Assembly (NCBI GenBank): GCA_932294295.1
Contig: OW028580.1
Coordinates: forward strand, 30,822,136 to 30,886,135
Length of the DNA stretch: 64,000 nucleotides
Source of the DNA: Alitta virens
Lineage: Eukaryota; Annelida; Polychaeta; Phyllodocida; Nereididae
Direction: 5' to 3'
Below the pieces are notes generated by a model. It saw nothing but the letters and a program-made list of their open reading frames with translations, was not told the origin of the DNA and did not search any database. Numbering within the stretch: position 1 is the stretch's first letter; every line of letters begins with the position of its first letter. The translations under genes were made by a program, and so were the position numbers. Below are positions 31,525-47,000 of this stretch, one piece after another.

Positions 31525-32014
31525 ATGCTGGAGTGCTGCCCGACCGACCCGGCCGTCAGCCAGGGGGGCTATTCAGTGCAGAACCCGCAGTCCATGCAAT
31601 CTGTGGCGTCATTTTTTAATATGAACATGGAAGCCGCTGCCGCTGCTTCAAGACAGAGTGCCTTCGTCCTTAGCAACCCCCCTCTGGCCGCCCTCCACAA
31701 CATGACGGAAATGAAAGTTCCCTCCTCATCTGCAGGAGGTCTACTTTCCCAATCGCCCTATAACAGCCATGGCTCTTTCAAACACTCGTCCGCCCTGGCC
31801 ACCCCCCATAATATCTCAGACATCCTTAGAGCAGCGAATCCATTCGGCAACCTCGGTCTGCCCAGGATCAACTCAACTGGTTCCGGAGTCTACCTCAATT
31901 CTGCGGCGGCCGCCGCCGCTGCTGCCCGCCTGCCCAAACCCTTGGCAGAACTACCCGGCCGCCCCCCTATCTACTGGCCTGGGATGCTCAACTCCTCGGC
32001 ATGGCGACCATCGG
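31525..32014 (+). CDS. Nkx6: Nkx6 exon 1: N-terminal and TN/eh1 motif
   Basis: It encodes residues 1-163 and the first base of a Gly codon. The donor gtgagt is at 32015. The upstream open frame lacks an ATG, and the ATG context AACATGC is only moderate, so an earlier non-AUG start cannot be excluded. Confidence 0.92.
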
Positions 32015-35000
32015 GTGAGTCCTGTTTTTCTCTGTTAATGCTATCATAATGCAGTTCACTGCTATGGCAGCACATTATTTAATATTAGCAAAAGATGGTT
32101 GCAACATGCGTATAAACATAATGTTTGATTATAAAATACCCATGCGTATAAACTGTGTTTATAACCATTCACACACGGCCTGCAATTATGGTGAGCCGGT
32201 TGACAGGTCAACTAATATTGTTTTGAATCTGAAACACGAGAGCAACTAATTCCATGCCTGAGGTCAGAGGTCACAGGTCGTAAAATTATGACATGAGGTC
32301 AAACCTTGTCATTGAGCTCTAGTGACATTCGCTGAGCTGCCTGGAATCCTGGATGCTGGCTTATCAAATAGTGGTATTGTCATAAAATACATATTTGTGT
32401 GATCATGCAAAAAGATGTTTACATCATTGTGATTGCTAATCAAATTTTTACTGCAATAATATTTTTTATGACATGTCACACTGGCCAGATGTCGGTTGAT
32501 CGCCTGTCATATATAAGGATAAGGAATCTTTACTAACGTGACATGTGTATTATGACAGTTTACAATATCTCTATATAGATACACCAGAATTACGCCATGT
32601 ATTTTCTTGCCATATATCATAATATGGTGCCTGTTAGTACTGGCTGATTGGCTGACTGACTGACTGACTGACTGACTGGCTGACTGACTGACTGACTGAC
32701 TGACTGACTGACTAGTCTATAGCTAGATTCAGTCTAATCTCAGTCTTTGAGTGCCTTAACTGTTATTAAATTCAGTTCGTGAATTTTCATCAAGTGAATG
32801 GAAGGATGCTCTTCTTGAGGCCTTCATACAAAATTACAAATACAGTGTTGATTCCTTTTAGATGCGAATGAGCAGCTACATAAAAGAGTAAAATAGTCTG
32901 CCTTTCAATGGGTATGCATCGAGAGTCTGACTCGCTGAAAGGGTGAGGGTGAAATGCAAAGGGGGTGTGCAGGAGAGCGTGTGTGTTTTCATTGGAGGGT
33001 GATATCTTCCAGCACGACGCCCCAGACAAATGAGGGCATAAGCTCATGCTACACTAAAGATCAAATCAGCCATGATCGCTCAAAAGCCCTGACAATGTTT
33101 CCCAGTCTAAGAAACCATCTAGTTTCCTGTCAGCACCATTTGCTTCAATGCCAACACTGCTCTTTTGTGTGTTGCCTTTTTAGACTTTAAACGACTCGCA
33201 TACGTTTTCTACACCTGGCCTAATGTTCAGGACACCTGCAATATTAAATGGCAGTGTGGTGAGGTGGCCTTGGTGAGGCAGCTTGATTGACCTTGCTGAT
33301 ATATAATTCGTTGCATGGTATAAAAGGTCTTATTTTTGTTCTTTGTTTTTTTTTGTTTTTTTACTTTAATGCCCAGGAATTCAAGGCCACCGTATTCAGT
33401 CGCTGCCATGCATAATTTTATAATCCTTTTCATGCAATGCAACTTGAAATGGCATCTGGTATCCACAGTATTGACTATTGGAACTCGGTGACGTGAGATC
33501 GCTGAGATGACGAGTTGTTGCCGGGAGAGTAGGGCATAGCCAGTGGCCATGTTAGCAGTGTGGACAGGTCATCATACGTCCTGGCCCAGGCGTCCTGCAA
33601 ATTGTTCCCCTGGGCCAACATCGGGATAAATATCTTGCTTAGGGAGCCAGGCCAAGGCCTTAGACGCAAGAATGAAAGCCAGCTGGATAAATGGCGGCCT
33701 TAGACCCTACTCTCTCATGGCACACAGACTGACACGGCTGCAAAGCAATGCATGTCCCCCATGTAACTTTAATATTGTCCTTAAATACCTTATTGTTAAG
33801 TGTATAGTCTGTTGGCCTCGACCAACGACTGTTGTTGTGTTCAAATAACTGAAAATTGTCAAAGCAAAGTGATGCTCCATGCGACTCAGGCCCCAGGCAG
33901 TCTCTCCCAGTAATAGCATTTTATCGTGATTAAACTCTCTCGAACAATTTTACCTAAACCACCTAGCATAATAATATATGTTTATTTTTTATTAAGTTAT
34001 TTTATTTTTAACTTAAAAAGTTCGCTCTATTGCGTGACAACTATAAAAAAAAATACGGATTACACGCAAATACCAGAACTATATGAAGTCACTATAATGA
34101 AAAACTATGTAAGCCTATATTTTAAACGATTCTGGACATTCTACATGACCAACAACTTCGAAACAATTTACTCAGGCCATAATGATGGTCAGGTTCCGAT
34201 TTCTCAATACAATTATTCATTCTCATGAACTAACAGGTTTTAAAAGCCTGGGGCGGTTGTTTGGGAGTCGACCTTCAAAGATTTCTCACTCAGGACACTG
34301 GCTGGACGGTCAGGTGGACATTAATGAAGGTGACGTCAGAAGCAGCATCATGAGAACGTGCAGTGCACGAGTTCACACGAGAAAAAATTAAAGCGCGTGC
34401 CTCAAGTTCCCAGGCCAATTCCTTGGGACTCAGTCGCGTGGTCGTTAAAGTCTGACAACCTGAGAACCGGGCCCAAAATCAGCAACAACACATGCCCCTC
34501 TCAGCAAATTCGTGTAATGTCTCAGGCCTGTTGTCAGCTTAAGCTTGGTAACTGTCAAAAAAATAAACAAAAACAAATCTCATTTGGACCAGCAGCACTT
34601 GTTCGAGCGTGCAATCATTAACACATGCAGCAGCCATCTTGAGCAATTAAAACTGCCAAAATGACCTGCATAAATGAATGACATGTCATTAGGAGATGGT
34701 CCCTCGGTGGGCCACGGGGCTTGCGATTGCAGCCCTCGACACATGGTAATACTCGTGCTTGGCTAACGGGCCCTGATTCTGCAAAGTATTAACCTAATGG
34801 ATCTATTTGTCACGCGCAGTGTGATAAACTAGCAGAGGAATAAATGGGCCCAGCGGAGTGAGCTGTCATCGGCAACTCGCAGCCGGATATCATACTGTTC
34901 TTCTTATAGTTGCCTGCTTAGCCTGCTCTACATGTATTTATTATATATTTATTATGCCCTGAACATGATACCAGCCAATATATGCATACTATAACAAGAA

Positions 35001-38000
35001 AACAAACTGTTTGCCTTGAGTAGATATTATTTGGAGGTCTCAATATTATCTTTACCTCTCAGTCAGTATTAATTGCATTTAGCTATGTCATCAACTGCTG
35101 TAGGGCCTAATAGAATTATTCCTAATTATTACCTACACCAGAATACTTAAACATGTTATCATCCATAATTTTGTATTCTTTAAATACAATAATTGCATAC
35201 ATCAAGTCATGCACAAATGATAAATACAATATGTATAATATTAAATATTAATTATTATTGGTAGTGTATAGTTTGTCATGTACCAAGATTATTACATGAC
35301 ATTTACTTCATGACTGTTTTTTTTTTTTTTATGCACAATTAACTACATCAAAATTTCTAGAATATTTCAGAATTTTTTTATGTCTAATCAGTCAATTATA
35401 TTTTCCCCATTTCCTTGAATTATTACATAGTCAAAGCCAACTACTCATTGATTACATCTAAAGAACAATGCTCACGTTAAAGTAAATAGTAAATAATATT
35501 ATATTCAAGTTAGATAACCTAATTATGCGAGGACCAATTGCCCTGAAGAATTGCAACCTTAATCTAATTAATTTGTTTATTATTGTGCCTTGGTCATTAA
35601 TTAGGGTAAATGGTAATCACTTAGGCCCATCGCGGGATTAGGCACCCTATTCTATATCTATCAATAAACTATATATTATATTAATATTATATTAAATTAT
35701 ATTCACTTATATTTTATAATATTATTTTTATCATACCATATTGTATGATATTATCTACAAATTTATAGATATGTAATTTATTATACATAAACTAATACAT
35801 ACACTTGTGAAATTTAAAAGTTTAAATGAAGAAAACATGCATAATGCTATTACAAAATTAGTATTATCTTAAGATTCAAATTTTCTATTTGCACTGACAG
35901 CTTGGATGAACTCATCTCTTAATCAAAATAATTCGTAAATGACTCCAGCATTTACATGTAATCTGTAGGCATGCCCTAAACTATACTATCATAACACAGT
36001 CAATGCTGCAGAAGAAAAACAAAATGGACATGTATATATAGAAATTGAAAAAGCATCCTGAATTCTACCAAGCAGTGGTACATTGAAATTCACCTTGTAC
36101 TTCTGACAAGTACATAACAGTACAGATACATGTGATGTAAATCGTGCCATGTTTCCTGCCAGATTGCGCAGATTACTGGGAGTGGGCAGGACAAGCAGCC
36201 TTTTCCCTTTTTGCAGCATTGAGAGGTTTAAGATGAAATGCTCCCATGACAAATAATGCCTTGCAAGAAAACCTTTAAGGACTGGATCATAGCCTTTGGG
36301 GGGCTCGGGGGAAATCAAGCAATCATCGATAACCTAGCCTGTTCATATTGATCCACTTATGTAACCAAGTATACAGTGATTGTTGTATGGGATCCTTGTT
36401 GCTTCACATAAATCGCTGTCAGGGGCGGATCCAGAACATTTTTTCACGGGGGGGGGGGGGGGGGGGTGTTGACAAATTAAACTGTATTGCGGGGGCCGCT
36501 GAATGTTTTAATATTTTGTTATTAAAATTTACTAGGCAAAGGGAGAGGGTTTAAATTCCCCCCCCCTTTCTCCTAAATCCGCTACTGATTGTGTGTATAG
36601 TCATACTGATTTTCTTTTCTATTTTCATGCCAGGCCAATCTGGAATGTCCGTGGACAAGGACGGCAAGAAGAAGCACACGCGACCGACATTCTCGGGGCA
36701 CCAGATCTTCGCTCTAGAAAAAACCTTCGAACAAACCAAGTACCTAGCCGGGCCTGAGCGGGCGAGGCTGGCCTATGCATTGGGCATGTCAGAGAGCCAA
36801 GTCAAGGTCAGTATTTAACACATTCTCTTTTCATAAAGTCTAATGAGGCATGGTGTAATTGTCCTGTTGGGCATATATACAATGACTGTGGGCCTATATT
36901 TTGGCTCTCTCCTCAATTCTCTCCACTGAATGGCTGCGTTCATGCAAAGTGGCAATTAACTCGACAAACAATTGGTCAGAATGTATATCTCCACTTGGCC
37001 ACGGTCAGTTTAACTGGTCTACCGAGCTGCAGAAACTTGTCGAAGTGGTATTAATATTCAATAAGGCCGCTCCATTGACATATCCATCTCACCTGTCTTA
37101 CTGTCAGTGTTTCGAATTTCTTTTCTTTTTTTATCTGAAACACATGCATTGGATACGAAAGCTGCGGGATAAATTATAGAATAAATGGCAGGTCAATGTA
37201 TGAGATGGCTTTGATCAATATTAACCAATCATCAGCAAAATGCATGTGCTGAAAATATGATGGCTATGACAAACACTAATGTTGAAATGATAGGACAATT
37301 AAACTGATTGACATGGCAACAAACAAGACACAAATAAAATGTCTATTTGTGGACAACAGCTGCAGGAAAATAAATCGACCAATTTGCTCGCAACCTGCGA
37401 TAACGTGATGCACAGACATGAGAAAAAAGACTTTTTCTAATTGCTGGACTTTTAACTTCACGATCAAAAATTGAAGAGCTGTCAAAGCTTTTAAAACGAG
37501 CCTGTAGCTGTTGCCCATCAAATATTCCAGCTGTGGTGAAATATGGTTGCATAAAGGGATCATTAATATTGTCAAAGCAATGTTTAGCAGTGTGACTTGT
37601 GGCCGATTTGGCTAAGGACAGGTGGGGTGTTGTATTATGGCTGATTCTCCCTCGGATAATTGGGCAAAGATTATGTTTGTTTCGTGGTTGGCTAAATCAA
37701 GGTATACCTTTTAAAACACCTTGGCTGGCTCATATACATGCATGTATAGTACCTATAGCTGAGAGTTTCTGAAATCTGCCAGAGCTCGGTATAATTCTCC
37801 TGTGCATCGTAAGGCAAATGCTTTAAGGGTGGGGAGGGGGATGGAATTGTTTGCAGCAATTCATTCTGATATGTTATGGCTTTTTTTCTCTTTTTTGTCA
37901 CACCAGTTTGGCGTCACTGACCGGTCAAATACGATTTTTTTTTAATTTCATTTTTTCATATTTTATTGCGCCACTTTCAGTGTTTAGGACAAGCATATCA

Positions 38001-41000
38001 TTCTTCGGTCCTTCATTATTTTCCAACATGCAGTTGTCTTTTAGGAAAACTTTTGAATTTGGAGAAAAGTCACAGGGCATGCAGATGGTCATTTTTTGTG
38101 GACTTTGTAGTGTGATAAAATTTGAAAAATGAGTTCATGATCGGGTAACTCCACAGCTCCAATCCATGTAGCATCCCAAATCTTTGTGATTGATGCAGTT
38201 AGGAATTGCTAAACCCTTCAATTTTGTTTTTGTTAAAGTTATAAGGAAATAATCAGAAATAAATAAATATATATAATGCATGTCCCAATCAATTTCGCAT
38301 CTATATATAGGGGGAACGTTTTTAGGTGCCTTATGATATAGTGCCATTAATATGTACTCGCACACCCATGTCAGAGATCCTTCTGAAAATTGCCCTTTTG
38401 ATAGCCACAGTTATCATGACCGCCCCATCAACTCACTAAGATGGGTGATTAAGATAAGGTGTAGAACCATTGAGAGCAAGACTTTGTCTCAAGCGATGAC
38501 AAATTGGCTGCATGGTCAATGAATGACCATTTGTCAGTGAATGACCATTGCCACTAGGCTGCATGCCTTCCACGCACTCAGTCCGCATGCATTTTATTCA
38601 CAACTTTGAAATGAGGACGATCCTATCGTGTGCATTGGGCTTAAGACCAGGAAATTCTTGGGTCCCTCGGGAGAAAAGAGGAGCTCACGTGCAAACGATC
38701 AGCCGACCCCCTCTCTGGCGTATTTTACCATGATTAAGCATCGAATTTGATGAGGGAAACTCCCGAGAAGGTCGTCCAAATAAACACAGGCGCTCGGGCG
38801 ATTACTACCGGCTGTGGCCCATGCCACCTCCCAACCCCCGCTCCCCCCCCCCCCCTTTGCTCCCCTTCCTCAAGAGCCATGCCTCCCTGTGAAAGTATTT
38901 CGGCTTAAAGAAAGCTTTCCTACAGCGAGCAACCTATGTTGTTTCACATGAAAATTAATTCGACCTAAATATTGCCAATTAATACAATTAATTTCTATGT
39001 ATAAGAAATTGTATTATTAAAGACCAAAGTTAAACCTTTGAGATGTACATATATACTGATATACTGTATACCGTCCAGCTAACTCGCTCACTTGCTTACT
39101 TGCGGTCAGCAAGATAAATGGACAAGGACGATGCAAAGGCCCACCGGAAGTGCTTGATTCCTTAAAGCAGTGACAATGGGGTTGTTAAAGCGCCACCTCA
39201 CGTTTAAGGCCCCGCCTTCCTTCTAAGCAGCGATTGATAAATTGAAACTCAGTCCACTTTGTCAACCTGTGTAATTAAAGCCAATAGGCGCCATGGCCGC
39301 TGTAATTGAACGCAAAACACATCAATAAACGTCTCAAACGTGTTCGGAAACGTAAAGATTCCCCTCCACTGCGTTCTTTGCTGATCCTATAGGTTTCAAA
39401 GATTTCGTAGAGTGGGTGATAAAAGGGCAGTTGTTGTGAACAGCGTACCTATTTGATCCTTTATATATAATATATATCATTTATTCAAACGTTATGCACA
39501 ATACTACAACAATAAATACAATAATTAATTAATCAAGGCTTACATACATAACAATTAACCTCTTGCAAAAATATTTGCAGAAGGTATTGTATTTACTTCG
39601 GTGAAAAGTTGTCCGTGTGCTGGGCAGGCGGGTGGGCCTCCCACTTCCATTTCCTAACCTCGTGCAGAGCAGAATTCCCACGCTATATTGTATGTACATC
39701 AATATAATTTGGCATTTCAATAGTCTTCACGGCCTAGTTGTGCCTTTTGACATAGTTCTCATTGGCATGTCTCAGCTGTAGGTTTTACGAAATGGGGAAA
39801 AAAATAAAAAATATATTTTATTTCCTTACCGGATCAGAACTTAGACACTTAGTGCACTTACATGCTAAAAACTTAGTCATAGAATCTAAAACAGTTTATA
39901 GTGTAATGCAATATATAATGTCCACTTGTGTTTTGGTCTTATTTGTATACATAAATGTCATGGAGATGCACAAAATAGATAAATGTAACCCATAAAAACT
40001 CATCTCTGTACAAATCAATTTTCCTATACGTTATATAGCCATTTGTTGTGGTCACAAAGAAGCAGCAGAAATTACAATGTGCACAGAATATAGACAACTG
40101 CAAGTTATTCTTTCCCAGAAGTGTTTTAACCAGATGGATTTATGTTCATTTTGTGCTGGTCCGTGATGCTTATGGTTGAATAATAGATATGCCCAAATCA
40201 CAAGTGGACATTAATCATGGATCCTAGTACTTATAGTTATGCCTTTTGGGGGTTTTATGACCATAAATAATATAGAATTATAGTAATTAGGGAAAAATGA
40301 GTGCTATCTATAATTTCCATCACAACTAATATTATACCTACCTTGGTGAAATTAGAACTTATTATGTTTTATTAAGCTGTAGAAAGTACCTACACTTTCA
40401 AAACTTCATTTTAAAATTAATTTCACACTTTTTTCATAATGGAAAATATGTAACATATGCTGAAAATTGTGTTGTGTGCAACATTCTCTTAGCCCTGGTA
40501 CTTTATGATTAAAATGATACCTATACAATTTGGGAGAATTAAATTGAATATACCCCGGTATGTATTTGTGTTTGAATTTGATAACGTTATTGTCAAATTC
40601 GTTGTCTATCAGACATATAATGAGGGGAAAATGTGGAAAATTTATGTTTTCCAAACCTTTACATCTCAACTATTGTTACCTACTTACACGATATTTAAAT
40701 AAATGTCTAAACTATAATTTTTCCACTTCTCAAAATTTAAATTTGACATTTACATAATACTTTTTTCCTGCTGTCTATATCAGCATTTTATTAATGACTA
40801 TTTATATATGCAATACATTTCTCATTCTGGCGTCCCATAAATAAATTCACAGGTCTACATTAAAACCATACACATATTAGAGGTCAACTGTTAAATTGTC
40901 TCACATTTTCTGAGGGTATACATACATACTTGCTGCTGCAGCAGCCTATGTTTTTGTCTTGGTTGTATACAGTTGACTGTAGAACCCTAAACAGGGGTTG

Positions 41001-44000
41001 AAATTTTGTCTTCAATTGCGCAGCAGACGTTCCGTATTTGTTTGATTTTAATTTATTTAGAGTAATTACATAATTACGCGAGTAGGGCACTACCGCTGCG
41101 TCCATTCTGCTCATTCGACGCAATCACCCGAGTAGGGGGGGGGGGGGGTTCTTCGTCAGCAAAAACCAGTGAGGCTAATTAAATTCTGGAGAAATTTACA
41201 CCATAAAGATGCTTCATTAAAATGGCTGCTCACCGCACCTGCAAGATTGCGTCATAAAACTCAATAATAGAATGGACCTACCACTCGGAAGGCAAGGCAA
41301 ACAGTGCGCTCGCAAACAATGATGGTGATACAGGGGGCGACTTCTGACCCTCTGACCCCCTGCTGCTGCTGCTGGCTCTAATGCTTCGTTGATGTAAATT
41401 TGTTGCATTGCCCTTGAGTGGACATTTGAGGCGTTGCTAATGGAGGTTAGAGCCAGTGGAATCAGAATATGCACAGCCCTCTATTCCTGTGTACTCAACG
41501 GGCCGCTAAAAGTGAGAAAGTGGGACGACGCTGTGCAGAAAAATCCATGCAGACTTATTAGTGTGAAAACGGAAAATGTGAATTGATATTTCATAAACTG
41601 TACACACTAACATGGAAGGGACTCATGGTTGAAGTTACATGCACTTTGATTATTAAGATAAAAATATATCATAATTATATAAAGATACAAATGTATACTA
41701 GAGACCCGACGTTGGCTGTGTGATGGCAAGGATAGGCTTGGCTGTTGTAAAGGCACAAGAACTTCGGCGGGGCAGCAACATCGGACGATGCCGGAGACCA
41801 TGAGGCCAAGGGTAGAACCTGGGGGGGGGGGGAGGAGGGGGGGGCGAAGGAGCTGGGGTTGGGGTTGGGGCCGAAGGCGTCAGAAGAACAGCGCGCGAGC
41901 CTTCACGGCACATTAGGCCGCAATCCCGTCAGGGTGATCCCCTTGATCCCCTGCCCCCCGCCACTATCCGTCACCAATTTCCCCCGACAAATTGTCCCCC
42001 CCCCCCCCCCATGATTCTTATTCACGCTCCTGGATCATTCAAGTTGTGTAGCTGGAAAAATTTGCTACTTTGTTTCAGTTGGGAAGGGGGGGAGAGGGGG
42101 GGGGGGAGTTGCGGAGCAGCAAGCAATGAAGATCTCTTTGAAGACAGTCAAGAAGCGTCATGCAGGATGATTCTGTATCCAGTGGCAACGGATCATTATC
42201 CCAGATGAGCTGCAGTCAAATTGCAGCATCTGGCTACATGCAAGCTTCATTGCACACCATTCAAATAAACATTGAATGATGTTGATATATTTGCTCCTAA
42301 TTAAATCACAATGCCACTGCCTCGTTAATATTCCGGCCGGCGCTTGCAAGGTGGGATTAAGGCCCAGTCACGTGACACAAATTAAGATGGAAGACTTAAT
42401 TGAAAACGGAAGCGGATCAATCGAATGATTACATTCCTTGCCTCTTCAAAACGGTTGTCTAGACAACGGACATAAAAGAAACATTAACACAGGCATTCTT
42501 TATCGTTAGCAGACTTAGCCCCGATCGCCTCCCTCAAAGAGATTAGCTGTCCAGCTCCGATAGGATCTGGCGCTTTTTATGGCGTCTCAACACTTTAATG
42601 GGCAAATTTCAGGGGATTACGTCTTTGTGCACTTTTTTTCCTTTAGACAAATAAAACATCCAGGTACACAACGTGGATAGCATTTAGGCAAACAACAGCA
42701 GAGTGTACCTAAGTGATCATGCATGAAGTTAAATGGTAATAGATATTTAAAATATATATATATAAAGGGCTATAAATATGAAAATATGAGGCTTGAAGGG
42801 TGGGCTGATTTTACTTATGATATTGTTCAAAACATTTACTGGACTCAGTCGGGTTGTAAAACCTGCTCTGCTTGGTCATTCACTTTTAGTTCCAGATTTT
42901 ACAACAAATACTATAGTGAAGTCTGTAGCGAGTGTTTCATGGTTAACCAGCGTCTGCTCTTCAGCTCAATTTGCTCATTGCAAAGCGGAAAGCGGCCGAC
43001 AGAATCATTCAATTTGCTTTGCTCAGCATCACCCTGACCCCCTATTGTTTAACATTGCGCATAGCAATCAAAGTCGTGGCTAATGAAGTCGTTGGTTAAT
43101 TTGTCCCGCGTCCGTGCCAATAAATATGGATTAAGGAGAGGGCAAAGCATTGAGCCTTGTGGTGCGCCATGACAAATGGCCCATTAATACTGCAGGGAGG
43201 CAGCCAGCCAACGAGCCTCAATTGAAGCTAGCCTAACTGAATTTGCTTACTGCACGCGTGGACCCCCCTGTACACAGTATATGGAAAGTATGGAAAGGAA
43301 ACTGCGCATGATCAAACGTACATTTCTATTTCGCTAAACTGTTACAAGAAAAATTTAATAATAATATATTTATAAAAAAAATTTTATTGTCGGAGCAGAG
43401 CTCTGAAACTACATACTTGAAAGTTGAATCTTTGTCATGATGTGTCAAAAATAGTGTGATTGTGCCTTTTGAAGGGGGGGGGGGGGGGGAAGGGTTCATG
43501 GCCGTGAATAAAACAATATTATAGTAATGGAGGAAAATGTTCATATTTTTAAAAACCTGTATATCTCAACTACAACTGTACCTCATTATATAAAAGTTGG
43601 CTATCTTATGTCTAAATTATAGTGCTTTCACTTCCAAAAATATTTTTAATTTATTTCTTAATTTCATTTTAATGGAAGATATAAAAAAAATATTGCAAAT
43701 TGTGCTGTTTGCAACATGCCCTAAACCCTGGTACTCTGTACGTTTACAATGATATCTATGCAGCTTATCATATATAGAGAATTAAATAGTTTATAATTAT
43801 ATATACATTTATGTTTTAAAACCTTATAAATTGTCATACTCTTTGTATAAGACTTACAATGAGGGGAAAATGTGGAAAATTCACATTTTCCCAAACCTCT
43901 ACTTCTCAACTATTGTTATACAATGTACAGTGTACAACTAATATGTCTATACATGGAATATAGCTTTTTTATTTTTTAAATCATAGTACTTTCACTTTTA

Positions 44001-47000
44001 AAACTTCAATTTGACATTCATACTTTTCATTGTAATGGACAACATGGAAAAATTGCTCAATTATGTATTTGCTACAAGTACTGTATGTTTACAATGACAT
44101 CCATACAATTTTGGAGTATATATGAATGTTTTAAAATTTGATAACTTTATTGTGATATTATATTTATGAAAAATATACCTAAATAATTGGTAGAAATATG
44201 ATTTTTTGCCAACTATCTAAAGGCACTTCACTATTTACTATCTATACAATGGTGCACTGCAAAATTATATTGCAGTAAATTCTTCATTTTGGGCCCTTAT
44301 GAATAAGTTCACAGGTCTTTAGTCAAAATGTTATGCTTATGCTAATATTCATTGTCAAATTTGCCGAGGGCATGCATGCTGCAGCAGTGCTTATACAATC
44401 TATGTATCTATTTATTGGGTTATATATTAAAATATATTTAAAATGGGACCATTATATATAGTTTGCAGGAGGCCCGTTACACACACAAAATATAGATATT
44501 TAATCTTCAAATATATTACTTTATTTCAAAAGTATTGCTAATGCCATTAATATTAGTTTAAAGATTATCGCAATCATTCAATGACAAATGACGATGTCAA
44601 TGCTTAGCTGACTTATATATGACCAGCTGCCAGAGGCAGAAATAATGATGACATGATATAACTTCACACCACGTTGCACATTTACCCCATAGGGAGGAGG
44701 AGGGGGGTATTTTACTTGCCTGAGCATAGACCCAAGAACAAGGCACGTCCAATTTAACATCTAATGCGATCGACATATATGCAGGTGGGATGTATAGCTC
44801 ATGAAGAATGTCAGATATGTAATTGCATATAGTGTACGGATTTAAAATTATCTCTGTTTCAATTTTTTAAATGCTCACTAGAACTACAGAACCCTTCCGG
44901 ACATCAGAAGTTGCTAAAATACATTGTTTGATTGCTAATTTTAAGTCATTAATTCAGACTGAGGTTTTTTACTAATTAAAATACTCGAAATGGTTTAAAA
45001 ATAATAGTTACATTCACCTTATGCTCAATTTGCCTACACAAGCACAGGCTGTTGTAATGATTAGATTGTTAGAACAGATCATGCAACGCATTCCTTCAAA
45101 TTATATCAAACTCTCGTCATGACAAAAATTTAAGTCTCTTATAGTCGTGGAATTATATTTATGGACACAGATTTGATGAGGCGGGAACGCTATAATGGAG
45201 GGGTATGGGAATCATGTGATTAGGAAGGATGAAAGAGCAGTGGGGTTAAAGGTGATGCGTCATACAGCCTCTCTTCATCCTAGACAAGCATTCAATTAAA
45301 CAAGCGATCGTCTTGTTTGCAGGAATTGTAATGAGATCTGGCTGGAGGTGGCAATACAGGCGCCTAGCAATTGCTGGCCCAGTCGGAGCATGATCCCATA
45401 GTTATAGGGGATAAAGTGGGGGATGGCAGCTTGGCAGGGGATCTGCCTCTCTAAGAAATCACTTTTCTTCATTAAACCTCGCGAAAATGAACTGAGAAAA
45501 CGCGATCCAGCCAGGAGACTATGAGGGCATAGGAAAGAAGTGCGGATCACGGAGGATTCCTGCCAGACATGAAACTAATTGTCCTATTCCAATTCCCCAC
45601 ACATTTGTATGGATCACTCGGAGAAGCTGCAAACCTCCCGTCTTCCACTTTAACGAGCCATCTTACAAAGAAATAAAATGATTCAAGACAGTGCATGCCT
45701 CAAATAAAAGCAAACACTGGAATCGGCCAAGAAACTTGTTTTTCCCCCAAATCAACTGCAACCCACTTTGCTAATTCCGTGCCCAGAACCCGAACGATAT
45801 GCATGTATAATAATTACCTAGTTGCTGTTATTAAAAATCTCTCATAGCATGCACCGATCAACGTATAATATTTAAAAAAAAAAAAAAAAAAGGGGGGGGG
45901 GGGTTCTAGGCTGAGAGGTGTATACTTGAGAACTGAATTTAAATGTAGGTCTGAAATAGTTCATGCAGTATTCAAATGGCTCAAGTTGAAATTCAGCGGC
46001 TGCAGTCTATTGTAGGGGTTTGAATAGAACACCTGTGGAAGGCAATAAATCTGCCCCAGACAGGAAGTCAGCCATATTGGTCGGCGGTAGAATCGACGGA
46101 GCGCCAGCCTTTGTAGATGGCTTAAAGACTTTCAGCCAATTTACAGCCAATTAAGCCTTGTGCATAACGTCGATACAGTTGACAAGCAGTTCCCACATTA
46201 CAGTTCCGTTGAAATAAGCACACCAGGGTATTTTCCCGCATGCCCCTCGCATTATACGTCTGGCCATTTCCCAGGCTGAGCCATGGCCATTTTCCAGGTA
46301 CGAGGGGGTAATGGTGTGCTCAGCGCTTCATCTTTGCACCCCAATCTCTCGCCCACCAGGTGGCAGTTGTAACCAAATGAGGTGTGAAGCGATTGTGTGG
46401 CTGGCAATTGTCCTTCGATTGTGTGTCGATTGCTGTCCTTGGCTTTTGGTGTTTGAACTTCAGGCATAATGTCCCTGCACATGGGTCACCCCCAAACTAT
46501 GAACGTCTTTTCTGATTGTCCACTAATAGTCGCCTCAATGAGCCTATCATTTTATTCCTATCAACACCCACCAACCACGTCTACGTGAATGTTGTCTGTA
46601 GTTCTTATGAATATAATATAATATAATACTGTAATATAATATAATATAATATAATATAATATAATATAATATAATATAATATGATATGATATAATATAAT
46701 ATAATATGATATGATATGATATAATATAATATAAGATAAGATAAGATAAGATAAGATGAGATAAAAGAAATTCTTATCTTATCTTATACAGACCAAATTA
46801 AAGATAGAATTGCTTGATGTGCGAGTTTTTTTTATAAAACTATATTATTAACTCAGTATCAGTGACCATGACCAATTTCTCAATTGAAAGCATACAGACT
46901 TATGCTTCAAATTTTTGTATACGGCATAAAGGGTCATCCGTTTATCCCTATAACATTGACGCCCCCTAAGGAAATAAAGTAGTCAAAAATTGATTTGCCG

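Noticed and set aside
35989..36318. 109-codon minus-strand frame in Nkx6 intron 1
   Set aside because: Not recognised, no splice or neighbour support; could be a decayed transposon piece but nothing shows it.
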